Positions 8,050 to 17,359 of a stretch of DNA of 64,000 nucleotides are shown piece by piece; the stretch's first letter is position 1; each line of letters opens with the position of its first letter. Origin of the DNA: an uncultured Opitutia bacterium. Lineage in GTDB: Bacteria > Verrucomicrobiota > Verrucomicrobiia > Opitutales > Opitutaceae. The DNA lies in assembly GCA_903840415.1 (NCBI GenBank), contig CAIMFY010000109.1, positions 29,803 to 93,802 of the forward strand, read 5' to 3'. The translations under genes were made by a program, and so were the position numbers. The notes under the pieces were generated by a model, which saw nothing but the letters and a program-made list of their open reading frames with translations, searched no databases and was not told the DNA's origin.

Positions 8050-10233
8050 ATGCGATCTGCCTCATTATCCAATCTGTTCTCGCTCCTGGTTTTGTCCCTC
8101 GTTCGTCATGCGCCCAGGATTTTCCTGCTCGCGGCCTCGCTCGACCTCGCGGTCGCGGCCGATCCCGCCATCGGCGCGAGGTCCAAGGCTGTGCTCACCG
8201 TTGACGGGAAAAAATTCAAGGACGCCAACGGCAACGGCACACTCGACCCCTACGAGGATTGGCGCCTGCCGGTGGAGTCGCGCGTGGCCGATCTCGTCGG
8301 ACGCATGACGCTCGAGGAGAAAGCCGGCATGATGTTGATCGACAGCCTGAGTGCCGGCGTGGGCGGACAAGTGCCGGAGGCCGCGACCGACTTCATCAAG
8401 AAGCAGAACATGACGCGTTTCATTTTGCGCAATGTGGTCACGGCCAAGCCTGACGGCCGGGCGGGTCGGGGCTTCGGCGGCGCGCAGGTCACCCCCAAGG
8501 AAGCCGCTCAGTTTACCAACGCGATTCAGGAGATGGCCGAGGCCTCGCGCTTGGGCATTCCGGCGCTCTTCAAATCGAACGCGCGCAATCACTATGAGCG
8601 GCAGGCCCGCGGCGGCATCAACGAAGCCGCCGGCTCGTTCTCCGAGTGGCCAAAGGAAGCAGGCTTGGCAGCGACGCGCGACATGGCCGTCATCCGCAGT
8701 TTCACTGAAGCCATGGGCGCGGAATGGAACGCGATCGGACTGCGCGCCGCCTACGCCTACATGGCCGATCTCACGACGGAGCCGCGCTGGTTTCGCGGGC
8801 ACGAGACGTTTACGGAGGATGCCGATCTTGCGGCCGAGATCATACGCACGCTCGTGATCGGGTTGCAGGGCGGGCCGGTGAGCCGTGAGACCAAAGTCGC
8901 ACTCACGATCAAACATTTCCCGGGCGGCGGACCCCAGGAACTGGGCCTCGATCCGCACTACACGTTCGGCAAAAACCAAGTTTACCCGGCGGGCCGGTTC
9001 GCCGACCACCTCAAGCCGTTCAAGGCCGCGATTGATGCGGGCGTTTCCTCGATCATGCCTTATTACGGTGTGCCGATCAGCCTGACCTACGAGGGTGTCA
9101 CCTACGATCAGATCGGCATGGCGTTCTCGAAGCAAATCGTGACCGACCTGCTGCGCGGCAAGCTTGGTTTTCAGGGTTACGTGAATTCCGACACGGGCGT
9201 CATCACTTCTCGGGCGTGGGGGCTGGAAAACAAAACGATCCCCGAACGCGTCGCGACAGCCGTCAACGCGGGCACCGATGTGCTTTCCGGTTTCAACACC
9301 AACAAGATGATTGTTGATCTCGTGAACTCCGGATTAGTCACGCCGGAGCGCGTCGATACCGCGGCCCGGCGCCTCCTGCGTGAGCAGTTTGCGCTGGGGT
9401 TGTTCGAAAATCCCTACGTCGATGCGGAGCGGGCGGACAGCATCGTCGGCCGGGCCGACTTCCGCGCCAACGCCATGAATGCGCAGCGCAAATCGATCGT
9501 GCTGCTGAAGAATGACGATCACGCGCTTCCGCTGGCCGCGCCGACCGCGGCGAAACCGATCAAGCTCTACACGCTCGGGCTCAGCGCCACGGTCGTCGCG
9601 GATCCGGTTTATGGTGGCTACGCCGTCACTGCGGGCGATCGCTCGGAGGCCAATAAGCAGACGCGCGTTCCCGTCCCGGCTGGCACCGATCGCGCGATTA
9701 TTCGCGTAGAGGTCTCCAACCCGCGATCCGCGACGAGTGCTTATCGCAGCGAAGACCCCGCCACGGGCGGTCAAATCAACCCCGCCACGGGCAAGGCGTG
9801 GGGCGCGGAGGATCCGGGCAAATTGGACAACGGCATCATGTTTGGCGGCGCGATGCCATTCGAGGCCGGCATGCTTTCGTTCAGCCAGATGGCGACGGCG
9901 AAATCGTGGGAGATTTCTCCGTCACTCGCGGACATCCAGGCGACGATCGCCGAAATCGGCGACGCGCAGAAGGTGATCCTCGCGATCTATTTCCGGCAAC
10001 CGTATGTGATCGACGAGGCGAGTGGACTGCGAAAAATCGGGGCGATCGTTGCGACCTTCGGGGTGAGTGACAGCGCGCTGATGGACGTGCTAACGGGCAA
10101 GTTTGGGCCGCAGGGCAAGCTGCCGTTCGCGCTTGCCAGCAATATCGAAGCGGTGGTCGCCAACGATCCCGACGCGCCGGGCTATCCCGCGAAGGACACG
10201 CTTTATCTCTTCGGCTTCGGCCTCAGCTACTGA
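8050..10233 (+). CDS. Glycoside hydrolase family 3 (beta-glucosidase/xylosidase type), exported
   Basis: A 727-aa GH3 enzyme with a long signal sequence (hydrophobic 8-35, ending 'AVAAD'). 'RVADLVGRMTLEEKAGMM' opens the TIM-barrel domain, 'KHFPGGG' is the conserved Lys-His loop, and the nucleophile is Asp381 in 'GYVNSDTGVI'. The second alpha/beta domain includes 'SIVLLKNDDHALPL', and the end ('LYLFGFGLSY') is the typical GH3 close. Between the LPL block and the end there is a Pro/Ser-poor insert (about residues 540-600) common in Bacteroidetes-type enzymes. It follows GH2 by 191 bases; that spacer has no clear hairpin. Probably removes terminal beta-linked sugars from material handled by GH2 and the TonB receptor. 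Confidence 0.93.
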   Translation: MRSASLSNLFSLLVLSLVRHAPRIFLLAASLDLAVAADPAIGARSKAVLTVDGKKFKDANGNGTLDPYEDWRLPVESRVADLVGRMTLEEKAGMMLIDSLSAGVGGQVPEAATDFIKKQNMTRFILRNVVTAKPDGRAGRGFGGAQVTPKEAAQFTNAIQEMAEASRLGIPALFKSNARNHYERQARGGINEAAGSFSEWPKEAGLAATRDMAVIRSFTEAMGAEWNAIGLRAAYAYMADLTTEPRWFRGHETFTEDADLAAEIIRTLVIGLQGGPVSRETKVALTIKHFPGGGPQELGLDPHYTFGKNQVYPAGRFADHLKPFKAAIDAGVSSIMPYYGVPISLTYEGVTYDQIGMAFSKQIVTDLLRGKLGFQGYVNSDTGVITSRAWGLENKTIPERVATAVNAGTDVLSGFNTNKMIVDLVNSGLVTPERVDTAARRLLREQFALGLFENPYVDAERADSIVGRADFRANAMNAQRKSIVLLKNDDHALPLAAPTAAKPIKLYTLGLSATVVADPVYGGYAVTAGDRSEANKQTRVPVPAGTDRAIIRVEVSNPRSATSAYRSEDPATGGQINPATGKAWGAEDPGKLDNGIMFGGAMPFEAGMLSFSQMATAKSWEISPSLADIQATIAEIGDAQKVILAIYFRQPYVIDEASGLRKIGAIVATFGVSDSALMDVLTGKFGPQGKLPFALASNIEAVVANDPDAPGYPAKDTLYLFGFGLSY

Positions 10234-10242
10234 GGCCGAAGC
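10214..10242. terminator. Perfect hairpin spanning the GH3 stop codon
   Basis: GCTTCGGCCTCA (10214-10225) and TGAGGCCGAAGC (10231-10242) form a perfect 12-bp stem with a 5-base loop. The GH3 stop codon TGA opens the right arm, so the last GH3 codons are part of the structure. There is no T-run on either strand, but the next gene is convergent and ends at 10259, so the hairpin may serve both directions. Confidence 0.6.
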
Positions 10243-10258
10243 GGGAACACGGAACGCG

Positions 10259-12112
10259 CTAGGCGGCCGGCAGGTGTTTCGCCAGCACGCCGCAGAGCAG
10301 TTCGAAGCGCACCGGTTTGCTGAGGAAATCGTTCATGCCGGCGGCGAGGCAGTTCTCGCGCACCTGCGTGCTCGCGTTGGCCGTAAGTGCGATGATGATG
10401 AGTTTTTTCTCGCCGAGCTGCGTCCGGATTTGGCGCGTGGCCTCCAGTCCGTCGATACCGGGAAGCTGGCAATCCATCAGCACCAAATCCCACTCCTGAC
10501 CGGTGGCGGCGGTGATCGCGGCCTCACCGTCCTCGGCGAACGTGCAGGTGATGCCGATTTTTTTCAGGAAGAGGTCGATTACTTGACGGTTCACGGAGTC
10601 GTCCTCGACCACGAGCACCCGTCCGCTGAGTGAAGGCGTGACAAACTTCGGCGCGTCGGTGGGGTTAGCCGCCGCCGAGGAGGCATCGGGTAGCGGGCAG
10701 GGTAGGACGAGCTGAAATTTCGAGCCGCGGCCCGGGTTGCTCTGCACCTGGATGATGCCGCCCATCGCCTGCGCCAGCCGCATCGAGATGACGAGGCCGA
10801 GACCGGTGCCGCCGTAGCGGCGGTTCATCGAACTGTCGGCCTGCGTGAAGGGTTTGAACAGCCGGCTGAGCGCCGCCGAGTCGATGCCGATGCCGGTGTC
10901 GGTGACGACGAAATGCAGGGTCGCTTTGGTCTCCGAGCGTTCGACGCAATTAACAGCGAGCTCGACCTTCCCCTTTTCGGTAAACTTGATCGCGTTGCCG
11001 ATCAGGTTGACGAGGATTTGGCGAATGCGCCCGGAGTCGGCGATAATCACGCCGGGGAGATTTTCGCCGAGTTTGAGTTCGAGGTTCAGCCCCTTGTCGC
11101 GGGCGCGGGCGTGCAGCAGATCGACGACGCTCTTCGTGACGGTCGCGGGTGGAAACGGTGCGCGCTCAAGTTCGAGCCGGCCGGCCTCAATCTTGGAGAA
11201 ATCGAGGACATCGTTGAGGAGCAGCAGGAGCGATTCGGCGGAGTCGGAAGCGGTCTTCAAGTAACTGCGCTGTTCGGGCGAAAGTTCCGTATCGCGCACG
11301 ACGCGAAGCATTCCGAGCACACCGTTCATCGGCGTGCGAATCTCGTGGCTGATGGTCGCGATGAAATCGTCCTTGGCGTGGTTGGCGGCCTCGGCTTTTT
11401 GGGTGGCCTCCTCCAGCTCTTTTTCGCGGTTGACGCGGCGACTGTTTTCGGCGGCGAGCTCCTCGGCGAGCGCCTCGCGCTCGAAGCGTATCACAAGCGC
11501 GGCAGACAGTGTGCGATGGCTGCGGAGGTTGGTGAAACTAGTGAAGAAAACGTAGATCGCCACGCACGTGCCAAGGGATGCGCCGAACAGATCGCCGTCG
11601 GCAAAAAACCGCAGGGACATTGGCAGCATCAGCACGAGCACGTAGATCAGGTTGCCCTTGCGCATCGGCAGCAGTGCGCGCGCGGAGGCCGTGGCGATGC
11701 CGGCGAGGACGAGGATGTGCGCCGTGCGATAGGGCGCGCGACTGAGAATCGGGAAAATCCACACCAGCGCGCCGAAGGCGAGGGCGAGGAGCGAACTCAC
11801 GATGATGAAGCGCAAGCCCCACTGCGGGCTGAGCGCGGGGCCGGGATTGGCGCGATGAAACGCATAGGACAATCCGGCTTGCGCCGCGGTCACCACCGCG
11901 ACGAGCCCGAACCAGACCCAGACCGCGGGGCTGACGCCGAGCACGCTCAGAACCACGGTATAAATCAGCGCCGTCAGGGCGGCGATGCCCGCGGTGCCGT
12001 TGAGCTCACGATAGGCCATCCGCACAAACTCGATGCGCACTTTCATCTCAATGGGATGATCGCGCGAGCGGATTGGGATGGCGGCGGACGTGGGCTGGGC
12101 GAGATCGGGCAT
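10259..12112 (-). CDS. Hybrid sensor histidine kinase/response regulator (membrane)
   Basis: A 617-aa hybrid kinase. Residues about 40-195 hold five to six membrane helices with no large periplasmic loop. A coiled coil (210-245) leads to the dimerisation domain with phospho-acceptor His256 in '[12 protein letters not shown]'. The ATP-binding domain has the N box ('[15 protein letters not shown]'), 'DTGIGID' and 'GTGLGLVIS'. A receiver domain starts near residue 499 ('VLVVEDD') with phospho-Asp547 in '[13 protein letters not shown]' and Lys in 'LSKPVR'. It lies 66 bases downstream of a paralogous kinase with the same architecture, suggesting tandem duplication and cotranscription. No DNA-binding output gene is adjacent, so the phosphorelay target is elsewhere. 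Confidence 0.93.
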   Translation of the reverse strand: MPDLAQPTSAAIPIRSRDHPIEMKVRIEFVRMAYRELNGTAGIAALTALIYTVVLSVLGVSPAVWVWFGLVAVVTAAQAGLSYAFHRANPGPALSPQWGLRFIIVSSLLALAFGALVWIFPILSRAPYRTAHILVLAGIATASARALLPMRKGNLIYVLVLMLPMSLRFFADGDLFGASLGTCVAIYVFFTSFTNLRSHRTLSAALVIRFEREALAEELAAENSRRVNREKELEEATQKAEAANHAKDDFIATISHEIRTPMNGVLGMLRVVRDTELSPEQRSYLKTASDSAESLLLLLNDVLDFSKIEAGRLELERAPFPPATVTKSVVDLLHARARDKGLNLELKLGENLPGVIIADSGRIRQILVNLIGNAIKFTEKGKVELAVNCVERSETKATLHFVVTDTGIGIDSAALSRLFKPFTQADSSMNRRYGGTGLGLVISMRLAQAMGGIIQVQSNPGRGSKFQLVLPCPLPDASSAAANPTDAPKFVTPSLSGRVLVVEDDSVNRQVIDLFLKKIGITCTFAEDGEAAITAATGQEWDLVLMDCQLPGIDGLEATRQIRTQLGEKKLIIIALTANASTQVRENCLAAGMNDFLSKPVRFELLCGVLAKHLPAA

Positions 12113-12178
12113 AATCAGAAATCGGACACTGGAAGAAAAAGGGATCGGCTGACGAAGGCGAGCGCAGGTTGGCGCGGG

Positions 12179-14089
12179 TTAGTTTTCGGCCGGGCCGTCG
12201 GAGCGCGCCGCGAACCATTTTTCCATGGTGGCGGCGAGCAGTTCGCGGCGCACGGGTTTGGTGAGGAAATCGTCCATGCCAGCCGCGAGGCACGCCGTGC
12301 GGTCCGTGGTGCTGGCGTTGGCCGTGAGCGCGATGATGGGGAGCGCGCGCCCGGCGAGTTTTTCGCGGATACGACGGGTGGCTTCCAGTCCGTCAAGCCC
12401 GGGCAGATGGCAGTCCATCAGAATGGCATTCCAACTGGTAGTGGTCGCAGCTTGCACGGCATCGAAACCATCTTCGACGAATGTGATTTCGAGGCCCATC
12501 TGTTTCAGAAAATGTCCGATAACGCGCTGGTTGATCCGATCGTCTTCGACGACGAGCACCCGGCCGCGGAGCGTCGGGGCGACGTAGCGCGCATCGTTTT
12601 CTGCGGGGCGGCGCGTGGGGTCGTCGTCGGGGAGGCGCGCGAGCTGCAGGGTAAAGGTAAACTTCGAGCCATGGCCGACGGCGCTCTCGACGGTGATTTT
12701 GCCGCCCATCGCCTCGGCGAGTTTTTGCGAGATGGCGAGGCCGAGCCCGCTGCCGCCAAAGCGGCGGCTCATCGAGCTGTCCGCCTGACTGAAGACAGTG
12801 AAGATCCGCGCGACCGTTTCCGGATCCATGCCGATGCCGGTGTCGGCGACGGTGAACGTGAGCTTGGTGGTGGCGTCGTCGTGGGCGGTGCAGACGGCAG
12901 TGAGTGTCACGCGGCCGCGGTCGGTGAACTTGATCGCATTGCCGAGGAGGTTGAAGAGCACTTGGCGCAGCCGGGTGGGATCACCGAGCAGCCGGCTGGG
13001 GAGCCGGGGATCGAATTCGGCGGCGAGCTCCAGCCCTTTCGCTGTCGCGCGCGGTCGCAACAAATCGACGACACTCTTGATCGTGGCGGCGGGGGCGAAG
13101 GCGATGCGTTCGAGTTCAAGCCGGCCGGCCTCGATTTTGGAGAAGTCGAGGATGTCGTTGATGAGTTCGAGGAGCGTATCGGCCGAGCCGGCGGCCGTCT
13201 CCAGATGCTCGTGTTGGTCGGGGGTGAGCGGGCTGTCGCGGACGATGCGGAGCATGCCGAGGATGCCGTTCATCGGCGTGCGGATCTCGTGGCTCATCGT
13301 TGCGAGAAATTCGCTCTTAGCGCGGTTGGCGGCCTCGGCGCGTTCGCGGGCGGTGCGGAGTTCGTTCTCGGTGCCTTCGCGCCGCGTGATTTCCGCGCCA
13401 AGGGATTCGACGAGTTCGCCGTTTTCGAATCCGAGCCGGATCGAGCGGCGGAGCGTGCGGAGTTGCTGACGCGCGGCGACGGTCATGTAGCCGAGATAGA
13501 GCACACTCATGAGGCCGAGCGTGTAGCTGCGAGAGCCAGCATCGATCATCAGGCGGACCATCATTGGCCCGATGGAAAGATAGAGGTAGGCGACGTTGGC
13601 GGCAAAAATGGGCGCGAGCAGTCGGGCGGCCCCGGTGGTGAGGCCCGCGAGCACAAGGACGAGGAGGACGCGATAGGCGGGATCGCCGGCGGTGTAGAAA
13701 ATCCATGCGGCAGCACCCCAGCTCAAACCCGTGGCGGCACTGACGGCGACGAACCCTGCAATCCACCGATTGGTGTGCCTGGGTTGGGCCGGGGAACGCA
13801 GAAAGAGCCAGCGCATCGCCAGGCGGGCAAAGTTGCACGCCACGGTTGCTGCCGTCCAGATCCACACGGTCCGGGCCGGGAACGCCGGCAGCATTTTCAC
13901 CCCCAGCAGCACGGCGACACCGACGGCAAACGGTGCGCCATAGAGCGAATCTTCGTAGGCGGTGCGCAAGAGTTCGGCACGCACGCGCAGGTCGAGCGGG
14001 CTCGTCGGCAGAGAGTTGGAAGCGGCGGAGCCCATGCGACGTTCAGGTGGTGCCAGCATGGCTCGGACAGGCGGAAACGCGAGCGCCAT
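12179..14089 (-). CDS. Hybrid sensor histidine kinase/response regulator (membrane), paralogue
   Basis: A 636-aa hybrid kinase with the same domain order as the downstream gene: membrane helices at about 50-205, coiled coil, His267 in '[12 protein letters not shown]', ATP-binding domain with '[15 protein letters not shown]', 'DTGIGMD' and 'GSGLGLAIS', then a receiver domain ('[17 protein letters not shown]', phospho-Asp in '[12 protein letters not shown]', 'LTKPVR'). The first Met is uncertain: Met11 or Met19 (start 14035) are possible because the first 30 residues lack conserved features. The two kinases diverge in the membrane part, so they may sense different cues. A 64-aa small ORF ends 24 bases upstream. 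Confidence 0.93.
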   Translation of the reverse strand: MALAFPPVRAMLAPPERRMGSAASNSLPTSPLDLRVRAELLRTAYEDSLYGAPFAVGVAVLLGVKMLPAFPARTVWIWTAATVACNFARLAMRWLFLRSPAQPRHTNRWIAGFVAVSAATGLSWGAAAWIFYTAGDPAYRVLLVLVLAGLTTGAARLLAPIFAANVAYLYLSIGPMMVRLMIDAGSRSYTLGLMSVLYLGYMTVAARQQLRTLRRSIRLGFENGELVESLGAEITRREGTENELRTARERAEAANRAKSEFLATMSHEIRTPMNGILGMLRIVRDSPLTPDQHEHLETAAGSADTLLELINDILDFSKIEAGRLELERIAFAPAATIKSVVDLLRPRATAKGLELAAEFDPRLPSRLLGDPTRLRQVLFNLLGNAIKFTDRGRVTLTAVCTAHDDATTKLTFTVADTGIGMDPETVARIFTVFSQADSSMSRRFGGSGLGLAISQKLAEAMGGKITVESAVGHGSKFTFTLQLARLPDDDPTRRPAENDARYVAPTLRGRVLVVEDDRINQRVIGHFLKQMGLEITFVEDGFDAVQAATTTSWNAILMDCHLPGLDGLEATRRIREKLAGRALPIIALTANASTTDRTACLAAGMDDFLTKPVRRELLAATMEKWFAARSDGPAEN

Positions 14090-14113
14090 GATCCGGCGCG
14101 GCGTCGAACGATC

Positions 14114-14308
14114 TTACGAAACGAGCCGGATCGAACGCACGGCGTCGGCCGGAAATACCGTCTTCTCGATCGCCGGTGGCCGCACTACGAGCGGCGGCGC
14201 CTTGAAGACCGGCCGGTTCCACAACACGTCTTCGCGCGACAGGACGCGCACCAGAGCGGGAGGCTCGGTGGCGGCTTGCGGGCAGACAAAGGGAGGCGGC
14301 AGGTGCAT
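14114..14308 (-). CDS. Small hypothetical protein (64 aa), paralogue of next ORF
   Basis: A short frame of 64 codons before the hybrid kinase gene. It would be dismissed alone, but it aligns from end to end with the 66-codon frame at 14372-14572: both have a Pro-rich N-terminus, the core 'LVRVLSREDVLWNRPVFKAP' (other copy: LIRV..R.DV.W..PIFRAP) and a basic C-terminus. The DNA differs at many third codon positions while the residues are kept or conservatively replaced, which supports translation. No membrane segment or known domain. Likely cotranscribed with the kinase. Function unknown. Confidence 0.45.
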   Translation of the reverse strand: MHLPPPFVCPQAATEPPALVRVLSREDVLWNRPVFKAPPLVVRPPAIEKTVFPADAVRSIRLVS

Positions 14309-14371
14309 GGCGGGGGATTATGGACCGGGATGCGACGAAGAAGTGCCGCACAAATTTCGAAAAACAATCCG

Positions 14372-14572
14372 TTAACGGGCTATTCTGAGGTTTGAGCGAA
14401 AATTCACGAAAAACGGTGCCTCGCTGCCCGCTGGCTGCGACGTCGGCAAGGCCGGCGCCCGAAAGATCGGACCACCCCACTGGACGTCGGTGCGAGGCGC
14501 GACACGAATGAGCCCCGCGTCACGCCGGGCGGGCGCGGATTGGGAGCGAAACAGATCGAAGGGCGAGTTCAT
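14372..14572 (-). CDS. Small hypothetical protein (66 aa), paralogue of previous ORF
   Basis: A 66-codon frame starting MNSPFDLFRSQSA; a longer frame to 14686 exists, but the shorter start matches the length of its 64-aa neighbour. Core: 'LIRVAPRTDVQWGGPIFRAP', the same pattern as in the downstream small ORF. C-terminus is basic ('NLRIAR'). There is no Shine-Dalgarno, signal peptide or membrane helix. The 63 bases between the two small ORFs contain an AT-rich stretch that could hold a promoter. Function unknown. Confidence 0.42.
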   Translation of the reverse strand: MNSPFDLFRSQSAPARRDAGLIRVAPRTDVQWGGPIFRAPALPTSQPAGSEAPFFVNFRSNLRIAR

Positions 14573-14774
14573 CGTGGGACGAGGAGGAACAATGGGTCTC
14601 ATCGGCTCGCAGGCATGGGAGGTTGAGAAAAGTTTTCGCGGACGGTTCAGAAATATTTCCGGCTGCGAAATCGCCCCTTGCGCCACGACCGGGTCTCAGT
14701 AGAAACGGCGGACGTTTGCTTGCCCTTCCTGATTGCCGGCCGTCCGGTCAACCCCCGAATCCTATCCCCATCGA

Positions 14775-15980
14775 ATGAAACCCTCACGCTTGTTCGCGGC
14801 CAGTTGCGTCGCGTTGATTGTCACGGCCATGACCTTCGCCATCCGGGCGGGCATCCTCACCGAACTGAGCAAGAACTTCGCCCTGACAGACACCCAGCTC
14901 GGCTGGGTCAACTCAATGGCGTTCCTCGGGTTTCCCGTGGCGATGATGGTGCTCGGTCTTCTCTACAATTCGCTCGGGCCGAAAATCCTGCTGACGATCG
15001 CGCTCGTCGGCCACATTGCCGGACTGCTGCTGACGATCACGGCCAACGGATTCTGGGGGCTGATCATTTCCACCTTCTGCATCGGTTTCGCCAACGGTTC
15101 GGTCGAGGCGGCCTGCAATCCGCTTATCGCGAGCATGTTTCCCCAAAACCAAACGACGATGCTCAATCGGTTCCATGTCTGGTTCCCGGGTGGCATCGTG
15201 ATCGGCTCGCTGATTTCGCAGTTCATGACGTCGGCTCATTTCGGCTGGCAATGGCAGATCACCACCATGCTGGTTCCGACCGCGATTTACGGCTTCCTCA
15301 TCTTCACCACTGAATTTCCCAAGTCGGCTAACATCGAGACCTCGACCGGCAAGAACATCCGGCATCTGTTCACGCCGCTCTATATTTTCATGATCGTCTG
15401 CATGACCCTCACGGCGACGACCGAATTGGGCACGCAGCAGTGGGTGGGTCGCATTCTGCAGGAGAGCGGCGCCTCGCCGATGATTATCCTCGCGCTCGGC
15501 ACCGGTCTGATGGCAGTCGGTCGGCAGTTCGCCGGCGTGCTCGTTCACAAGCTCCACACCGTCGGGGTGCTACTGGTTTCTGCGCTGCTCGCCGCGATCG
15601 GCCTGTTCCTCTTGAGCAAGGCGACCGGTGGCATGGTGTATCTTGCGACGATCGTCTTCGCCCTCGGCGTATGCTACTTCTGGCCCTGCATGATTGGTTT
15701 CATCGCCGAGTATCTGCCCAGCACCGGAGCGCTTGGCATGTCGCTGATGGGTGGCGCCGGCATGTTCGCCGTTTCGATCTGGAATCCAATCATCGGACAC
15801 TGGATCGACCAGCACCGCACCGCCGCCGAAAAGGCCGGTCTCTCCGGCTCCGCTGTCGAACTTTCCGCGGGTCAGGCCACGCTGAGCAACATGTCGACAT
15901 TTCCGATCGTCCTGATCGTGGCCTTCGGGGTCCTGTTCGCCATGCGCAGCAAACTCGAAAAAGGCGCACACACGCGCTGA
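14775..15980 (+). CDS. Major facilitator superfamily transporter
   Basis: A 401-aa integral membrane protein with about 12 hydrophobic segments, consistent with an MFS carrier. The ATG at 14775 (MKPSRLFAASC) gives helix 1 right away; the frame is open to a TTG at 14733 but that would add a Pro-rich tail. 'TDTQLGWVNSMAFLGFP' followed by 'LYNSLGPKILL' corresponds to helix 2 and the loop 2-3 motif. 'FCIGFANGSVEAACNPL' in helix 4 resembles the fucose/glucose-permease branch. It has no operon partner: upstream is an intergenic region and downstream is a convergent Hsp20 gene. Substrate unknown, possibly a sugar. Confidence 0.85.
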   Translation: MKPSRLFAASCVALIVTAMTFAIRAGILTELSKNFALTDTQLGWVNSMAFLGFPVAMMVLGLLYNSLGPKILLTIALVGHIAGLLLTITANGFWGLIISTFCIGFANGSVEAACNPLIASMFPQNQTTMLNRFHVWFPGGIVIGSLISQFMTSAHFGWQWQITTMLVPTAIYGFLIFTTEFPKSANIETSTGKNIRHLFTPLYIFMIVCMTLTATTELGTQQWVGRILQESGASPMIILALGTGLMAVGRQFAGVLVHKLHTVGVLLVSALLAAIGLFLLSKATGGMVYLATIVFALGVCYFWPCMIGFIAEYLPSTGALGMSLMGGAGMFAVSIWNPIIGHWIDQHRTAAEKAGLSGSAVELSAGQATLSNMSTFPIVLIVAFGVLFAMRSKLEKGAHTR

Positions 15981-15996
15981 GACGTCGCTCAAGTTC

Positions 15997-16065
15997 GGGC
16001 TTTCGAGCCCATCGCAAAAATTATCGTCGTAGGTCGTGTCCACCGCGCTCCGGTTCAACGGAGCG
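15997..16065. other. Two short hairpins in MFS-Hsp20 convergent spacer
   Basis: The 226-base spacer between the convergent MFS and Hsp20 genes holds GGGCT-TTCG-AGCCC (15997-16010, a stable UUCG-type tetraloop) and CGCTCCG-GTTCAA-CGGAGCG (16046-16065). Neither has a T-run; the first is a possible weak terminator of the MFS gene. I see no coding region here. Confidence 0.35.
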
Positions 16066-16206
16066 TCATGCAGTCGGATGGCCTGCGGAAAAGAAGCAGC
16101 CGGGAAATGCCCCGGGCCGCAGCGGTGGCCTTGAGCGCGACGCGTCGTTTCAGAACAACACGCCCCGCTCATGCGGGCCGCTGGCGGCCGGGGTGAAAGG
16201 TTTCCG

Positions 16207-16599
16207 TCACGCGACTCGGCGCAGGTGGCTGGTCGACGCGCTGCGTTTCGGCAGCGTGATCGTTAGCACTCCATGCCGAATCTCGGCATCCATCGCGGCG
16301 TAGTCGAAGCCCGTGCCGAGCCGCAATTTCAGCCGGTAGTCGCGCTGCGCCGCTTCGAGGTGGAGCGCCTGCCAGTTGATGCGAACGACGTGGGCCTTGC
16401 GGGCCGTGATGGTGAGATCGGCCCCGCGACCCTCGATGTCCACCCCTACGGCTTCGACGCCGGGGACGAAGACGGTGAGTTTCATCGCTTCGCGGTGCTC
16501 CTGGCATTCGTAGTTGGGCTGGCGGAAGGCGTCCGGGGACGTCGGCTCCGGGCCGAGACTGCGAGTGCGATTCGGGAGGGGACTGATGATCGTATGCAT
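16207..16599 (-). CDS. Hsp20/alpha-crystallin family small heat-shock protein
   Basis: A 130-aa protein with an alpha-crystallin domain from about residue 39: 'MKLTVFVPGVEAVGVDIEG' is strands 2-3, 'DLTITARK' follows, and 'HGVLTITLPKR' near the C-terminus is the conserved GVLxxxLPK motif. Such proteins hold unfolding proteins in an ATP-independent way. The first 38 residues are polar and unstructured-looking; an internal start at Met39 would leave only the crystallin core, so the full frame is preferred. The upstream region holds inverted repeats described separately, compatible with stress control. Confidence 0.85.
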   Translation of the reverse strand: MHTIISPLPNRTRSLGPEPTSPDAFRQPNYECQEHREAMKLTVFVPGVEAVGVDIEGRGADLTITARKAHVVRINWQALHLEAAQRDYRLKLRLGTGFDYAAMDAEIRHGVLTITLPKRSASTSHLRRVA

Positions 16600-16923
16600 G
16601 GGAGGAAAAATCGAACGAAGCGTTTCCCTCGGTGGTTTGGTGACCGCCGGGCTTTCAGAGGGCTAAACGCTTCCTTGAAGGAAAGTTTAGGTCTGGTTGC
16701 CCGCGCCGGTTTTATTCCAAACGGAAATAACGACCGGTCGCATCGCGGCACAACGCTGCTGGCGCTGCGTAAAGCAGGCGCCGGCGCGGCGGACGTGATG
16801 TTGAAGAGACGCGGTCATTGAGACAGGTGTGCGAAGCTGCATATTGCAGCCGGCGTGCCAAGCCCGAAATATTTTATGACGGCCGGGATTGCGGGCCACA
16901 GTGCCGGTGCCCACGCTCCGCCC
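16600..16923. promoter_or_regulatory. Divergent control region with nested inverted repeats (Hsp20 / MazG)
   Basis: This 324-base stretch has no gene. It contains GAAGCGTTT (16617-16625) matched by AAACGCTTC (16665-16673), a perfect 9-base inverted repeat 39 bases apart, and overlapping the second arm a perfect palindrome TTCCTT-G-AAGGAA (16671-16683). Further right is GCTGCA-TAT-TGCAGC (16836-16850). The first two lie within 85 bases of the Hsp20 start and are candidate repressor or stress-regulator sites; the third may serve the MazG gene. Confidence 0.45.
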
Positions 16924-17298
16924 ATGGCCTTGCTCACCGATTCCAACACGACCCTTGCCGACCTAAAAGCGCGCGTGCTCGCCTTCGTTCGCGCGCGCGA
17001 CTGGGAGCAATTTCATTCGCCGAAGAACCTCAGCATGGCGCTCGCCGCCGAGTCCGGCGAACTGATGGAGCATTTCCTGTGGTCGACGCCTGAGCAGTCT
17101 CAGGCCGTCGCCCTCGACCCCGCGAAACGCGGCAAGATCGCCGACGAACTTGCCGATGTCGTAATCTACGCGCTCGAGTTCGCCAACATCACCGGCCTCG
17201 ATCTCGCCGCGGCCATCGAGGCGAAGATGTCCGCCAACGCGCAAAAATATCCCGTCGAGAAATCGCGCGGCCGCTCGGAAAAATACAACGAGCTTTAA
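16924..17298 (+). CDS. MazG-like nucleotide pyrophosphohydrolase
   Basis: A 124-aa all-alpha NTP pyrophosphatase of the MazG/dCTPP type, which converts noncanonical or excess (d)NTPs to monophosphates. Visible: 'HSPKNLSMALAAESGELMEHF' (the ExxE metal motif with 'AAESGELME') and 'DELADVVIYALEFAN' (the ExxD motif). Length fits dCTPP1-like enzymes. The ATG at 16924 starts just before the conserved region; an upstream alternative would add 23 residues with no conservation. It ends just before a terminator shared with the convergent DUF5069 gene. Confidence 0.88.
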   Translation: MALLTDSNTTLADLKARVLAFVRARDWEQFHSPKNLSMALAAESGELMEHFLWSTPEQSQAVALDPAKRGKIADELADVVIYALEFANITGLDLAAAIEAKMSANAQKYPVEKSRGRSEKYNEL

Positions 17299-17304
17299 GC
17301 CCAC

Positions 17305-17334
17305 AAAAAACGCGAAGCGCACTGGCGCTTCGCG
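17305..17334 (-). terminator. Intrinsic terminator of the DUF5069 gene
   Basis: CGCGAAGCGC (17311-17320) pairs perfectly with GCGCTTCGCG (17325-17334) around a 4-base loop. On the minus strand it is followed by six T (the A-run at 17305-17310), 25 bases after the DUF5069 stop. On the plus strand it can also stall the MazG transcript but lacks a T-run. Confidence 0.85.
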
Positions 17335-17359
17335 ATCGAGAAAGAGACGGATACTGGGC

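Noticed and set aside
10913..14395. Open plus-strand frame of about 1,160 codons opposite the two hybrid kinases
   Set aside because: Composition is an Arg/Glu/Ala/Gly mirror of GC-rich coding DNA, no domain is present, and the minus strand encodes complete kinases with all catalytic motifs.
14592..14702. Plus-strand 36-codon ORF after GAGGAGGAACAATG
   Set aside because: The ribosome-site-like sequence is good, but the product has no recognisable feature and lies opposite a paralogous small ORF; coincidence is more likely.
16046..16065. GGTTCAA-containing hairpin resembling a tRNA T-arm
   Set aside because: Loop is six bases, no acceptor stem, D-arm or anticodon arm around it.
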